Assembly: GCF_046299575.1 (NCBI RefSeq)
Contig: NZ_JBKBHX010000003.1
Span: 62,001 to 126,000, forward strand
DNA from: Thermaurantimonas sp046299575
GTDB lineage: Bacteria > Bacteroidota > Bacteroidia > Flavobacteriales > Schleiferiaceae
Reading direction: 5' to 3'
Length of the DNA: 64,000 bases
Below are positions 34,814-43,826 of the stretch, piece by piece. The notes under the pieces were generated by a model. That model worked only from the letters and a program-made list of their open reading frames with translations. It did not search any database and had not been told where the DNA came from. Made by a program: the position numbers and the translations under genes. Position 1 is the first letter of the stretch. Every line of letters starts with the position of its first letter.

Positions 34814-36081
34814 GATTTGATGATCTTATATCCGATGGAACAAAATAAACACTTTTTCGGAACACAGTAGAAATTTCTTAATTGCAATAGTCCTTGACTT
34901 TCTAAAGCACTTTTGTTTTGAAATCCTGAGGCAGTCATGTGCCGAATAAAGCGGTTGTTTTCAGATGGAAGTTGCTCCAGCCATTCCAAAGGAATGTTTT
35001 GTAAGTCGGCATTGTCTGTGTTTTTGCCAAAACTTAACATAATTGGTATTACTGCATTAATGAGGATGCGATTGATCAAGTCATTTCCCACCTTTTTCGG
35101 AACGTCCTTCTCAGTAGGTACGCCAAATCGATAGTGGGTATTCCAATAGGGCGAAGCTTCAACAGCTAGGATATTTTTTAAGTGCTCTAAATCTGGTCTT
35201 TTAAATACAGCTTGCACCAATTCATCCCATCGCAATAAAAGAGCAGCTAACTGAGAAATACGAATGGTAGGAAAGCTAACCGGCTGTAGGCGATGAAACT
35301 TCCACATGTGGGCCGGCAGACAATCGTCGATTTGGTGTTTTGCTTTCAGGTAATGGAATTCACGCAGGAGTTTTTCCGAATATTCATCTACGGGAGTATC
35401 TGGCAAAAGAGATGCTAAGCCATACAAAAGAGCTTCGATCGACAGCCTTTCGTCGGCAAGTTGCACAACTTTAGAAAGGGGAACGCGAATTGCTAAAGAC
35501 TGCATGGGCTGCGTATTGGCCTTAAGGCCAAAAGCTTTAAACACCTCCGACAAAAGCCATTTGTGATAATCGTAATCGAGCGAAGCTAGTACTTCGGATT
35601 TTTCCAGTTGTTTTTGTTCCAGTCGCTCAATAGCTGCTCGGCTTATCATTGCCATTTTGGTTTTGTCATCTACATTTTTAATCTGGTTCGCACAGGCTAT
35701 TTCATCGGTTGAGGTAAGCAGGTTTTCTGCTTTGTTTACGATCTCAGGTTCCAAATAGTTCTTAAGCTCTAAAATAGGAGGTTCACTAGGGTCTAGAGGA
35801 AAAATATCAACTGAATGCACCACATGCAATACCACGTTTCTATAAGCTTGGTCGAGGTGATGACCATGCTGACGCCACTGGGAGGCGTGTACGTGTATTT
35901 CAACATTTCCTGCCCACAACTGCCCGTCGATTCTGATGCGAGCATTTTGAAAATCAGGACCTGAGTCGTGATTTTGATACCCAGGATGTAGTATTTCTAC
36001 CGGTTTGCCGTCAAAAGTCTTTAACAAAAGGGGTTTAAACAATCGGTTTTTCCACACAAAGTGCAAAACAGATTCGCGCAT
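34810..36081 (-). CDS. DUF2851 family protein
   Basis: A 423-residue soluble protein of DUF2851, a conserved family of unknown function in Bacteroidota. Recognisable parts are the N-terminal LHFVWKNRLF, QNHDSGPDFQNARIRIDGQLWAGNVEIHVHASQW, HQNVVLHVVH-like YRNVVLHVVHSVD and the C-terminal Cys cluster PKKCLFCSIGYKII. The closely spaced CxxC at the end may bind metal. There is no signal peptide. First gene of a three-gene unit. Confidence 0.85.
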   Translation of the reverse strand: MRESVLHFVWKNRLFKPLLLKTFDGKPVEILHPGYQNHDSGPDFQNARIRIDGQLWAGNVEIHVHASQWRQHGHHLDQAYRNVVLHVVHSVDIFPLDPSEPPILELKNYLEPEIVNKAENLLTSTDEIACANQIKNVDDKTKMAMISRAAIERLEQKQLEKSEVLASLDYDYHKWLLSEVFKAFGLKANTQPMQSLAIRVPLSKVVQLADERLSIEALLYGLASLLPDTPVDEYSEKLLREFHYLKAKHQIDDCLPAHMWKFHRLQPVSFPTIRISQLAALLLRWDELVQAVFKRPDLEHLKNILAVEASPYWNTHYRFGVPTEKDVPKKVGNDLINRILINAVIPIMLSFGKNTDNADLQNIPLEWLEQLPSENNRFIRHMTASGFQNKSALESQGLLQLRNFYCVPKKCLFCSIGYKIIKS

Positions 36082-36206
36082 GTGTACATTTGTGAATTTA
36101 CTTACATTTTAAGAAAAGGAATAACAAAAGTGTTAAAAAATTTTAAATAAAGCGCTATGCTCGGCGACATGGCGTAATTTTTTCATTCACTATTTTCTAT
36201 AAAATC

Positions 36207-36986
36207 ATGAATATGAGAAAGATAAGGTTACTTGTTTTATTTTCTATCGCCGTTTCTCTCACCGGCTGTGCAGTCATCAGACAGGGTGACGTAGGTGTTA
36301 AAAGAACTCTTGGCAAAATTTATAAACGGGAGCTGCAACCTGGTCTGGTGCTTTACAATCCCTTTATAAGTACAATAATGCGCGTACCTACCCGTACTAC
36401 CAATATTGAGATAAGGCTCGACCTGCCCAGTAAAGAGGGGCTTAATGTGAAAGCCGATATTTCAATTCTTTATCACGTAAATGAACGAAAGGCTACAGAT
36501 GTGATTGGTACCATAGGCAAGGACTATGAGACCAGTATGATACTGCCAGTATTCAGAGCTGCTGCTGCAGATGTCACCGCAAAGTTTATGGCAAAAGACA
36601 TGCATACCGGTAACAGATTAGGCATTGAAAACGAAATCCGTAACAAAATGGCTGAGATTCTCGAGCCTCGCGGATTTGTGATCGAAGCTGTACTGCTTAA
36701 AACCATCATGCTGCCGCCCGGACTCTACCGCGCCATCGAAGAAAAACTCGAAGCCGAGCAAGAAGCTCAGCGAATGGAATTTGTGCTGCAGCGAGAAAAG
36801 CTCGAAGCTGAGCGGAAGCTGGTAGAGGCTAAAGGTATAAGAGATGCAAACAGAGTAATTTCTGAAGGATTGACTCCCATCATCATTCAATACAAGACGA
36901 TCGAAGCCTATCGCGAACTCTCAAAATCGCCCAATACAAAGATTATCATCGGCAGCGGAAGCCAGCCGATTCTCCTTCAGCCATAG
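36207..36986 (+). CDS. Prohibitin/SPFH-domain lipoprotein
   Basis: A 259-residue protein with a lipoprotein signal (SLTGC, Cys21). An SPFH/Band 7 domain follows at about 25-200, including GDVGVKRTLGKIYKRELQPG, a Glu/Lys-rich helical section (EEKLEAEQEAQRMEF) and a C-terminal stretch typical of prohibitins. SPFH proteins form large membrane rings that organise membrane proteases or microdomains. A lipid-anchored form suggests a periplasmic-facing position. The start could equally be the ATG at 36213. Single gene, ended by the hairpin at 37017-37047. Confidence 0.88.
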   Translation: MNMRKIRLLVLFSIAVSLTGCAVIRQGDVGVKRTLGKIYKRELQPGLVLYNPFISTIMRVPTRTTNIEIRLDLPSKEGLNVKADISILYHVNERKATDVIGTIGKDYETSMILPVFRAAAADVTAKFMAKDMHTGNRLGIENEIRNKMAEILEPRGFVIEAVLLKTIMLPPGLYRAIEEKLEAEQEAQRMEFVLQREKLEAERKLVEAKGIRDANRVISEGLTPIIIQYKTIEAYRELSKSPNTKIIIGSGSQPILLQP

Positions 36987-37016
36987 TGTTGGTGATGGAT
37001 TTTGGTTAGCAGGAAG

Positions 37017-37047
37017 GCCGGCATTCTATAAAAGCCGGCTTTTTTTA
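37017..37047 (+). terminator. Terminator of the prohibitin-like gene
   Basis: A GCCGGC/GCCGGC stem with an 11-base loop and seven T's follows the stop codon by about 30 bases. It touches the end of the converging dehydrogenase gene. Confidence 0.8.
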
Positions 37048-37992
37048 TTTTAAGGCTTCTACAATACGCTGAGCCAGTATTTCAGCCAACTTCACATGAC
37101 TCTGAAAGCTCCAACCGGCAATATGAGGGGTAATCATTACTTTGGGATGCTGAACTAAGTATTGAAAATCAGCCGGTAGCTGTTCCTGTTCCAGACCCTC
37201 GAAAGAAGTTTTTTCGTATTCGAGCACATCGAGACAAGCTCCGAGCACTTTACCGCTCTTCAAACCCTCTACCAAACTGTGGGTATCAACGCATTGGCCA
37301 CGTGATGTGTTGATCAGATAAAACGGCTTGTGCATGCGGTAAATCCAACGGCTGTTGATCAGATGGGTAGTTTCGGCAGTTAGAGGTATGTGTAATGATA
37401 CAATATCTGCTTCCTCTTGAATTCGATATTCGTTTGTTTCTATGATATTGCCATTTGAAAAGCCGGTTTTGTATTTGTCGTAGACCAGCACTTTTACCTC
37501 AGGAAAAGTACTCACCAACCGGGCAAAGGCTGAACCTGTGTTCCCGTATCCGATTATGCCGACCGTCTTGCCCGACAACTCCTCTCCCCTGTTCTCTTCG
37601 CGCTTCCATTGATTAGACTTGACCTCGGCCGATGCTTTGCATAGGTTGTTGAATACCGAAAGCAACATGCCTAGAGCGTGCTCAGCCACAGCTTGTCGAT
37701 TGCCTTCGGGTGCGTGTACACATCGGATGCCCTTTTCAGTGGCATAAGCCACGTCGATGTTTTCCATGCCACTGCCGTAACGTCCAATTACCTGTAGTGT
37801 AGAAGGCATTCGATCGATAAAATCCTTATCTATCTGAAATCTGCTGCGTATTGTCAAGGCATGGATTCCGTCCAATCTGCTTAAAATTTCCTCCTTGTCA
37901 AATGAGGTGAGATCCACTATATGAAATCCGCGCTTAGTGATAAGTTCCGTAAAGCGCGGGTGAACGGTATCTAAGAGCGCTATAGTTTTCAC
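37045..37992 (-). CDS. D-2-hydroxyacid dehydrogenase (phosphoglycerate dehydrogenase-like)
   Basis: A 315-residue NAD-dependent dehydrogenase. The Rossmann motif is VGIIGYGNTGSAF. Catalytic residues are in INTSRGQCVD (Arg region), LDVLEYEKTSF (Glu) and ITPHIAGWSFQSH (His). It lacks the ACT domain of long SerA proteins. The substrate may be 3-phosphoglycerate or another 2-hydroxyacid and cannot be fixed from sequence. It overlaps the TIGR03643 gene by 4 bases. Confidence 0.88.
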   Translation of the reverse strand: MKTIALLDTVHPRFTELITKRGFHIVDLTSFDKEEILSRLDGIHALTIRSRFQIDKDFIDRMPSTLQVIGRYGSGMENIDVAYATEKGIRCVHAPEGNRQAVAEHALGMLLSVFNNLCKASAEVKSNQWKREENRGEELSGKTVGIIGYGNTGSAFARLVSTFPEVKVLVYDKYKTGFSNGNIIETNEYRIQEEADIVSLHIPLTAETTHLINSRWIYRMHKPFYLINTSRGQCVDTHSLVEGLKSGKVLGACLDVLEYEKTSFEGLEQEQLPADFQYLVQHPKVMITPHIAGWSFQSHVKLAEILAQRIVEALK

Positions 37993-38336
37993 TTTTTGTA
38001 CTTATTGCCTGAGATGTGTTTTTGTCTATCGCACTTGTGAGTACTCACGGAAAAGCCCCTTAAGCTTCGGTGCTTGGTGGCGCGCCCGGATACGCGCTCT
38101 CGCCACATCCTGAAAGACGATGGCTTCATATTACGACGCATGATGTCGATAACGTCCTTCTCAGCCAGGCCAAACTGTGCCTCTATCGCTTCGAAAGGCG
38201 TTCGGTCTTCCCAGGCCATTTCGATTACGCGATCCAAAATTCTGGGATTGGCCTCCACCCATTTGATACGATCGCTACTGTTCGTCTTTTGAGCCAATTT
38301 CACCGTTTTTGTACGATAAAAACAAACCGGCGCCAA
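37989..38336 (-). CDS. TIGR03643 family small protein
   Basis: Up to 115 residues. The conserved core is RVIEMAWEDRTPFEAIEAQFGL then EKDVIDIMRRNMKPSSFRMW, which resembles a helix-turn-helix-like segment, and it ends in a basic Cys/His-containing tail. The function is unknown. The start is uncertain: there is no ATG, and TTG (38336), GTG (38303) or a later GTG are all possible. The longest form overlaps the end of the YfhO-like gene by 62 bases. It overlaps the dehydrogenase by 4 bases downstream. The basic tail and size suggest nucleic-acid binding, but that is a guess. Confidence 0.75.
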   Translation of the reverse strand: MAPVCFYRTKTVKLAQKTNSSDRIKWVEANPRILDRVIEMAWEDRTPFEAIEAQFGLAEKDVIDIMRRNMKPSSFRMWRERVSGRATKHRSLRGFSVSTHKCDRQKHISGNKYKK

Positions 38337-40728
38337 AAAGGATTAGAAAACCAATCGAAGCAAAGCGCGCGTACTGCTCGCCTTTCAGGTAGCTCTCCGG
38401 CTCAAAGCGAAACTCTACTTCGTATTGACCTGCAGGCAGCTCCATGCCACGCAAGGCATAGTTTACGCGTATGTGCCGAGCCTCTTTGCCATCGATGTAG
38501 GCCTTCCAATCGCTGCCAGAGCCCTCGTAATAAATTTCTGAAAAAACGGCAAACTGGCTGCCTGAAGGATTACTTACCGAATACCTGAGCACATTCGGGG
38601 TGTAAGAGGTGAGCTTGATTTCTGCTCCATCAGGACTGTAATCATTTTTTGTTACTCGGCCTTTGTAGCGTTCGTCGATCACAACAGTTGTTTTTGGATC
38701 AAAGGGTGCATTGAGCGCTCCAATTTCTTCGTCGGCGTTCTTTGCCCAGCGTATTTCTCTTACAAACCACGCATTGCCACAGGCATTCGGATTAAATTGG
38801 GGCTGGTCGTTTGAAATGATGTACTTCGTATTTAGCATGTTAAAGACAGCCTCATTGCCCTTGCTCAGGTGGGCATCGATCAAGTCCTGATATCTGCCCA
38901 GCTTGGCACCGTGATAACCGGCAATCGAATGGTGGTGATAGCTCGTAAATGCATCGCTGGTAAGGCCTCGCTGCGCATTGAAGACCCTAAAATGCGGATC
39001 GGGATCCTGGCTTATCTGAATATTGGCTTGGGTAGGTCTCAAAGGTTTTTCAAATTCTTGCTGAGACACGAAGTCCTTCCAACTCAAGTGCTGAAGAGTA
39101 AACGACCACTGATCAAACAACACGAGTGCACCAAGAATCAAGGGTAAAACCTGAGCCTTTACAAATCCTTTTAAATGCGCCCAAAGTGCACCAGCTGCAA
39201 GCAGTACAAAGAGCAGCGTTTTGCCGGCACTGCTCCTCAGCAGTCCGATGCGGTCTTCTACCAGCTGGTCCAGATTGAGCCCATTTTGGCGAAGCATCTC
39301 ATCGTTATTGCCTGTAAAGTCAAATAAAGCCCCTCCCAACACGATAAAAAACAAACAAAAACCGCCTGCTATGTAAACGGCTTTCAGCAGCTTTTTCTCA
39401 GCTTCTTTTTTGTTTTGTAAGTTTAAAAAGCGCTGCAAAGCCATAAAACCAAGCATTGGTACAGCCACAAACAAGATGGTGAATGCCATCGAAGGCACCC
39501 GAAACTTCTTAAACAAAGGAAGGTAGTCAAACAGCATTCGGTTGAAGCCCTCTAAATGCTTGCCCCATGCCATTGCGATCGACAACACAATCAAAACACC
39601 CAATGTAATAAGCCAATGCCGCTCAACCACAAAAAAGGCCAACACAAACAGGAAGAAAACCACTGCACCGATGTAATAGCCGCCATTTACCAGGCTCTGC
39701 TCGCCCCAGTAGAAGAAGGAAGCAATCGTGCGATTGGCCTGCTCCTCGGCCATTTTCTTGTTCATCCCTTGGTCCATATACATCTGCCTGAAGCGCAAGA
39801 AATACGCATCGTGCGTGCGTGTGCCCTCATAATTCTGCGCTATACCGCCACCTGTGGCGTTCGGAATTACCAGATTAAATGTCTCTACCGGGCTGTAGCT
39901 CCACATCATGGCGTAGTCAAAGTCAAGCCCGCCTTTAAACTCTTGATTTTTTGAAAGTTCTGATATACCCCCGCGCATTGTCTCTTTTTGATATACGTAG
40001 TTGGTCCACAAATGGCTCACGTTGGGCAGTATGCCGATTACAGCCGCCAGGAGCAGGCCTGCCGAAGCGATAAACCACTCTTTTAGCTTTCCAGCTCTTA
40101 CCATCAGCACGGCGTATAACACTACCACTACCAGAATCATAAACGACTGATAATAAGTAATTTGTATATGATTTGAGTTGATTGCCATACCTATAAAAAA
40201 AGCTGTCAGGGCCCAGCCCAACCACTTCCGGCCCTGATAGGCAAGCAAGATCGACGCCAGTGTAGGAGCGATCAATGCAGCTGTGCGCACCTTAGCTACG
40301 TGACCGGCTCCAAACGATATGATGAAAAATGCCGAAAACCCAAAAGCCAGTCCGCCCACGGCAGCCAGCCGGTACTCTACTCCCAGCACTACCAGCAGAA
40401 AGTACATGCCCACCATCAGCCAGGCAATCGTGTATATCTCCGCATTGATCACAAAGATCCTCGCCAGCAGTTGCTGTAAGTAGTGGTACACATTGTTCCA
40501 GTAAATCACTCCGCACTGAAAACCCGGCATTCCTGAAAATAGCGCATTCGTCCACAGAGCCTCTTCTCCCGTCTTCTCGCGCCAATCGCGAATCTCCTTG
40601 CTGATGCCAAGCCCGTGCAGAATATCATCTTGCGGAATAAGTTTCCCGCCAATGGCTGGAGCAAAATAGAGAACATTAAGCACCACTAGTACCAGGGCCG
40701 GAAGTAATACAGTTTTTAAAGATTTCAT
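38275..40728 (-). CDS. YfhO-like polytopic membrane protein
   Basis: An 817-residue protein with about 12-13 hydrophobic helices and a large soluble C-terminal domain before a final helix (FASIGFLILFGAGLFLS). It belongs to the YfhO family (GT-C-like glycosyltransferase fold), which in Firmicutes takes part in glycosylating lipoteichoic acid or other envelope polymers. The substrate here is unknown. The first periplasmic loop holds PQDDILHGLGISKEIRDW, as in Bacteroidota members. The ATG at 40728 is chosen because the upstream TTG at 40770 lies before the promoter element at 40749-40756. Confidence 0.85.
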   Translation of the reverse strand: MKSLKTVLLPALVLVVLNVLYFAPAIGGKLIPQDDILHGLGISKEIRDWREKTGEEALWTNALFSGMPGFQCGVIYWNNVYHYLQQLLARIFVINAEIYTIAWLMVGMYFLLVVLGVEYRLAAVGGLAFGFSAFFIISFGAGHVAKVRTAALIAPTLASILLAYQGRKWLGWALTAFFIGMAINSNHIQITYYQSFMILVVVVLYAVLMVRAGKLKEWFIASAGLLLAAVIGILPNVSHLWTNYVYQKETMRGGISELSKNQEFKGGLDFDYAMMWSYSPVETFNLVIPNATGGGIAQNYEGTRTHDAYFLRFRQMYMDQGMNKKMAEEQANRTIASFFYWGEQSLVNGGYYIGAVVFFLFVLAFFVVERHWLITLGVLIVLSIAMAWGKHLEGFNRMLFDYLPLFKKFRVPSMAFTILFVAVPMLGFMALQRFLNLQNKKEAEKKLLKAVYIAGGFCLFFIVLGGALFDFTGNNDEMLRQNGLNLDQLVEDRIGLLRSSAGKTLLFVLLAAGALWAHLKGFVKAQVLPLILGALVLFDQWSFTLQHLSWKDFVSQQEFEKPLRPTQANIQISQDPDPHFRVFNAQRGLTSDAFTSYHHHSIAGYHGAKLGRYQDLIDAHLSKGNEAVFNMLNTKYIISNDQPQFNPNACGNAWFVREIRWAKNADEEIGALNAPFDPKTTVVIDERYKGRVTKNDYSPDGAEIKLTSYTPNVLRYSVSNPSGSQFAVFSEIYYEGSGSDWKAYIDGKEARHIRVNYALRGMELPAGQYEVEFRFEPESYLKGEQYARFASIGFLILFGAGLFLSYKNGEIGSKDEQ

Positions 40729-40748
40729 TATCTCAATCTGAATTTGGA

Positions 40749-40756
40749 CAAACGTA
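40749..40756 (-). promoter_or_regulatory. TAnnTTTG promoter element for the YfhO-TIGR03643-dehydrogenase unit
   Basis: The minus strand reads TACGTTTG, 20 bases before the ATG at 40728. Confidence 0.6.
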
Positions 40757-40885
40757 CAATCGAAATCCAAAAATCAGCATTCTTTCGCCATTGTTCAGTA
40801 TTTGGTAGAGGGTTAAGGGTTAAAAATTAAAGATTGTGATTGACTCAATAAAGTGGACTTGAGCTTTAATTATAACTGGAACATA

Positions 40886-40951
40886 GATTAATGCGGATTT
40901 TTATACGGATTTTTCGCGGATTTTTTTCAGCAGATTAATACGAGAGCCGCG
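40886..40951. repeat. Short repeats in the 350-base gap upstream of porZ
   Basis: The longest non-coding gap (40729-41078) holds three direct copies of CGGATTTTT (40894, 40906, 40917) and two copies of GATTAATRCG (40886 and 40933). An inverted pair CGCGG (40915) / CCGCG (40947) spans part of it. Nearby, GTTAAGGGTTAA at 40812-40823 also occurs at 628-639. No credible gene is seen in the gap apart from the flanking promoters. Function unknown. Confidence 0.6.
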
Positions 40952-41066
40952 AAAAGGCGTCAGTTAATAGCATCGCCTTTACTATCGAATAATCAGCTTC
41001 ACAGGAGCTACACTAAAGAAGCTCTCTTTACTCACCATCCTATGCGAATCCACATCACCTTTGCGT

Positions 41067-41074
41067 TACTTTTG
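41067..41074 (+). promoter_or_regulatory. TAnnTTTG promoter element for porZ
   Basis: TACTTTTG ends 4 bases before the porZ ATG, which implies a leaderless or near-leaderless transcript if this is the -7 element. Confidence 0.5.
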
Positions 41075-41078
41075 AGGC

Positions 41079-43418
41079 ATGAGAATACTTAATTCATTCC
41101 ACATAACCTTTTTCGCACTGTTTCTCGCAGCTCATACTGCCTCTTTCAGTCAAAATCAATCTATTCCACTGGGAGGCTGGATCGAGCATGTATCTTTCCG
41201 CTCAACCTCGGCCGTGGTTGAAACCGGCGCTGACGTGGTAGCCGCCTCAGAAAAAGGCCTCATCATCGTAAACAAAGCAGACCGCTCCGAAATCCAAACC
41301 CTCACCAAGAGTCGCGGACTCAGCGACATCGACATTCAACACTTGGCCTGGTACGCTCCCGAAGACCTGCTCATCGTGGGCTATCGCAATGGCAACATCG
41401 ACCTGGTCAGTTCGACCTACACGGTGCGAAACATCAGCGACATAGCCCGCTCAAACATCTTCCTCGGCCGCCGTCGGCTCAACAAAATCCGCATATATCG
41501 CGATCGTGCCTACATCTGTATGGGATTCGGCATCGTCGTTTTCGACCTTCGCCAGCGCCTCTTCCCCGAAACGCTCATTATAGGCCCCAATGGCTCACAA
41601 ATCGAGGTCTTCGACCTAGCCTTCGACGAAGCCGGCGGCCGTGTGTACGCGGCTACAGAGCTCGGTGTGTTTTCAGCCTCGCTAAGCAGTTCGCTCAGCT
41701 TCTTTCTCAACTGGACCCCAGAGCCCGGCATGGTCAATAGACCATTCAATCACATCGTCAACTGGCAAGGAAAAATCGTAGCTAACCGCCTGACCGGTAC
41801 CAATGACGACAGCCTCTTCATCCGCGAAAGTGGCACCTGGGTATGGATGAGCGATGTGTTTATCTCCAAGAATTTCGACGTAGAGGTATGTGGCGAAGAA
41901 CTCGTCATTACCAACGACTTTTCGGTCGTAAGCTATCGGCCCAATCGCTCTAAGCGCCTAAACATCGAGCCAGGCAATGTCTTCAATCCGCGCTTTAAAC
42001 CCAAAGCAGCAGTGCTGGCCAGAGACGGCAACTGGTACTGGATCGCCTCCGAATTCGAGGGTATGTACGGCTACTTTTACCCCGAAGGCTGGCTCTTTAC
42101 CTTCCTGCCCGACGGACCGTTTGACGAAGACGTCTTCCGGATGCGTTACTACAACGGCAGACTCTGGGTAGCGCCGGGAGCTCTCAACAGCGTGTGGGGT
42201 CCGACCTTCAACAATAAAGGCATCTATTACTACGAAAACTTTGACTGGCAGCACCTCACCGCCTCACAGCTCAACAACCACACAGACATACTCTCCATCA
42301 CCCCATCGCCCAGAGAGCCGGGCACTGTGTATGCCACCGCCTGGGGACAAGGCATCGTTCAAATCACCAACGGCCAATATGTCACCACCTTCAATGCCTC
42401 TAATACTGGTGGCGCCCTTTCGCCAGTGGCTGGTGCACCCGATCAGGTGCGCGCCTACGACGTGGTATTCGATTCTAAAGGCAACCTCTGGACGGCTACC
42501 TCGCTCAGCGAAAGGCCATTGACTCGGCGAACATCCACAGGACAGTGGATGAATTACGCCATGGGTACCGTGGCCGGCACCTCTACCAACATAGGCCGAA
42601 TGCTGGTGACCCGCGAAGACCAAATCTGGATGATCGTGCAAAACCGAGGCATTGCCGTTGCCCGTCTCGACCAGAACGGCACCTTGCAGTTGCGCCAGCT
42701 CACCCAGCTCGAGGGCAGCGGCAACCTACCCTCGCCCGATGTGCGCGCCTTTGCCGAAGACCTCGACGGGGCTGTCTGGATCGGTACCTCTGCCGGTGTG
42801 GCCGTGCTCTACACCCCGCGCTTCATCTTCGAACCCAACCGCAACTACGACGTGCGTCGCATCACCTTCGAAGAAAACGGCATTGTACAAGCCCTATTGG
42901 CTCAGGAAGTGGTAACAGCCGTTGCCGTGGACGGTGCCAACAAAAAGTGGTTTGGCACCCAAAATTCAGGCGTGTTTTACACCTCAGCCGACGGACGCGA
43001 ACAAATCTTTAACTTCAACCGCAATAACTCACCCTTGCCCTCAAACAACATTCTCGACATAGAAATCGACCGCCGTACCGGCCTTGTATATATCGCCACT
43101 GATCGCGGCATTGTGGCCTACCAGGGAGCTGCCACCGAAGGCAATGAAACCTTCACCGAAGTATTCGCCTACCCTAACCCCGTAAGGCCTGACTACGAAG
43201 GGCCCATCTTTATCCGCGGACTGGTTACAGGAGCCTATGTAAAAATAACCGATGTGGCCGGAAACCTTGTCTTCGAAACCCGAGCCGAAGGCGGTCAAGC
43301 CATCTGGGACGGCAAAAACTTCAAAGGCCTCAAAGTACAGTCGGGCGTGTACCTCGCTTACATGAGCGACGAGCTGGGCTTTAACACCCATGTGACCAAA
43401 ATTCTCATCGTCCGATAG
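41079..43418 (+). CDS. porZ: PorZ-like type IX secretion beta-propeller protein
   Basis: A 779-residue secreted protein with a signal peptide (about 1-24, ending in TASFSQ). Two seven-bladed-propeller-like regions follow with repeated W/Y-x-GT/A-x-x-G blade ends (VVAASEKGLIIVNK, VYAATELGVFSAS, VWIGTSAGVAVLY, KWFGTQNSGVFYT, VYIATDRGIVAYQ). A type A sorting domain is at about 690-779 (AYPNPVRPDYEG, then SGVYLAYM and KILIVR). The N-terminal GLSDIDIQHLAWY plus NGNIDL pattern matches PorZ, part of the cell-surface attachment complex that delivers anionic LPS to the sortase. A two-component-like propeller regulator is excluded by the signal peptide and sorting domain. Confidence 0.8.
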   Translation: MRILNSFHITFFALFLAAHTASFSQNQSIPLGGWIEHVSFRSTSAVVETGADVVAASEKGLIIVNKADRSEIQTLTKSRGLSDIDIQHLAWYAPEDLLIVGYRNGNIDLVSSTYTVRNISDIARSNIFLGRRRLNKIRIYRDRAYICMGFGIVVFDLRQRLFPETLIIGPNGSQIEVFDLAFDEAGGRVYAATELGVFSASLSSSLSFFLNWTPEPGMVNRPFNHIVNWQGKIVANRLTGTNDDSLFIRESGTWVWMSDVFISKNFDVEVCGEELVITNDFSVVSYRPNRSKRLNIEPGNVFNPRFKPKAAVLARDGNWYWIASEFEGMYGYFYPEGWLFTFLPDGPFDEDVFRMRYYNGRLWVAPGALNSVWGPTFNNKGIYYYENFDWQHLTASQLNNHTDILSITPSPREPGTVYATAWGQGIVQITNGQYVTTFNASNTGGALSPVAGAPDQVRAYDVVFDSKGNLWTATSLSERPLTRRTSTGQWMNYAMGTVAGTSTNIGRMLVTREDQIWMIVQNRGIAVARLDQNGTLQLRQLTQLEGSGNLPSPDVRAFAEDLDGAVWIGTSAGVAVLYTPRFIFEPNRNYDVRRITFEENGIVQALLAQEVVTAVAVDGANKKWFGTQNSGVFYTSADGREQIFNFNRNNSPLPSNNILDIEIDRRTGLVYIATDRGIVAYQGAATEGNETFTEVFAYPNPVRPDYEGPIFIRGLVTGAYVKITDVAGNLVFETRAEGGQAIWDGKNFKGLKVQSGVYLAYMSDELGFNTHVTKILIVR

Positions 43419-43434
43419 CTCCATCGGTTTTTTT
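43412..43434 (+). terminator. Weak terminator at the end of porZ
   Basis: A 5-bp stem ccgat/atcgg overlaps the porZ stop and is followed by seven T's. The stem is short. Confidence 0.5.
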
Positions 43435-43462
43435 ATCAACGGCTGAGAGAACAATTTTTCGG

Positions 43463-43470
43463 TATTTTTG
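43463..43470 (+). promoter_or_regulatory. TAnnTTTG promoter element for the DUF6745 gene pair
   Basis: TATTTTTG lies 25 bases before the ATG at 43495 and after the porZ terminator, so the pair is probably transcribed on its own. Confidence 0.6.
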
Positions 43471-43494
43471 ATATCAGTTTAAAAAAGGATTAAA

Positions 43495-43818
43495 ATGCAG
43501 TGGAGACAAGGAGATGTGCTCATAGAGCGCATCGACGACAACGCAGTGTTGTCACAAAAAACAGAAGAAACGCTGCTGGTGCGCGGTGAGGGCCGTTACC
43601 ACGGGCACTTTGCCACCGGCGACGTAACGGTGTACACCGACAATGGCAACTTGTACCTCGAAGTACACTCTCAAGCTCAGGTAGAACACCTCCATACCGA
43701 AACGCGCTCTTTCACCGGCGAACACCACCCCATCAGCCTGCCGCGCGGCAAGTACCGCATCATTCGCCAGCGCGAGTACAATCCCTATGAAAAGACCATC
43801 GCTTTTATTCAGGATTAA
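43495..43818 (+). CDS. Small conserved protein of unknown function, partner of the DUF6745-like gene
   Basis: A 107-residue soluble protein without signal peptide, probably all beta. It has a run of conserved-looking histidines and acidic residues: WRQGDVLIERID at the start, EGRYHGHFATGD, VEHLHTE, then EHHPISLPRGKYRIIRQREYNP. Similar small proteins with a GEVTGHAH-type motif and an ELPPGRYxVxRQREY ending are, as I recall, found next to DUF6745 proteins in cyanobacteria and actinobacteria. The histidines suggest metal binding in a cupin-like fold (inference). It is followed 8 bases later by the DUF6745-like gene. Confidence 0.72.
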   Translation: MQWRQGDVLIERIDDNAVLSQKTEETLLVRGEGRYHGHFATGDVTVYTDNGNLYLEVHSQAQVEHLHTETRSFTGEHHPISLPRGKYRIIRQREYNPYEKTIAFIQD

Positions 43819-43826
43819 ACAGACGC

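Noticed and set aside
42240..43012. Long open frames in other phases inside porZ
   Set aside because: They are low-complexity shadows caused by the higher GC of porZ; the porZ frame is continuous and carries the domain motifs.
41079..43418. Two-component propeller sensor (ligand-binding domain of a hybrid regulator)
   Set aside because: Propeller blades looked similar, but there is no membrane helix, kinase or DNA-binding domain, and a type A sorting domain ends the protein.
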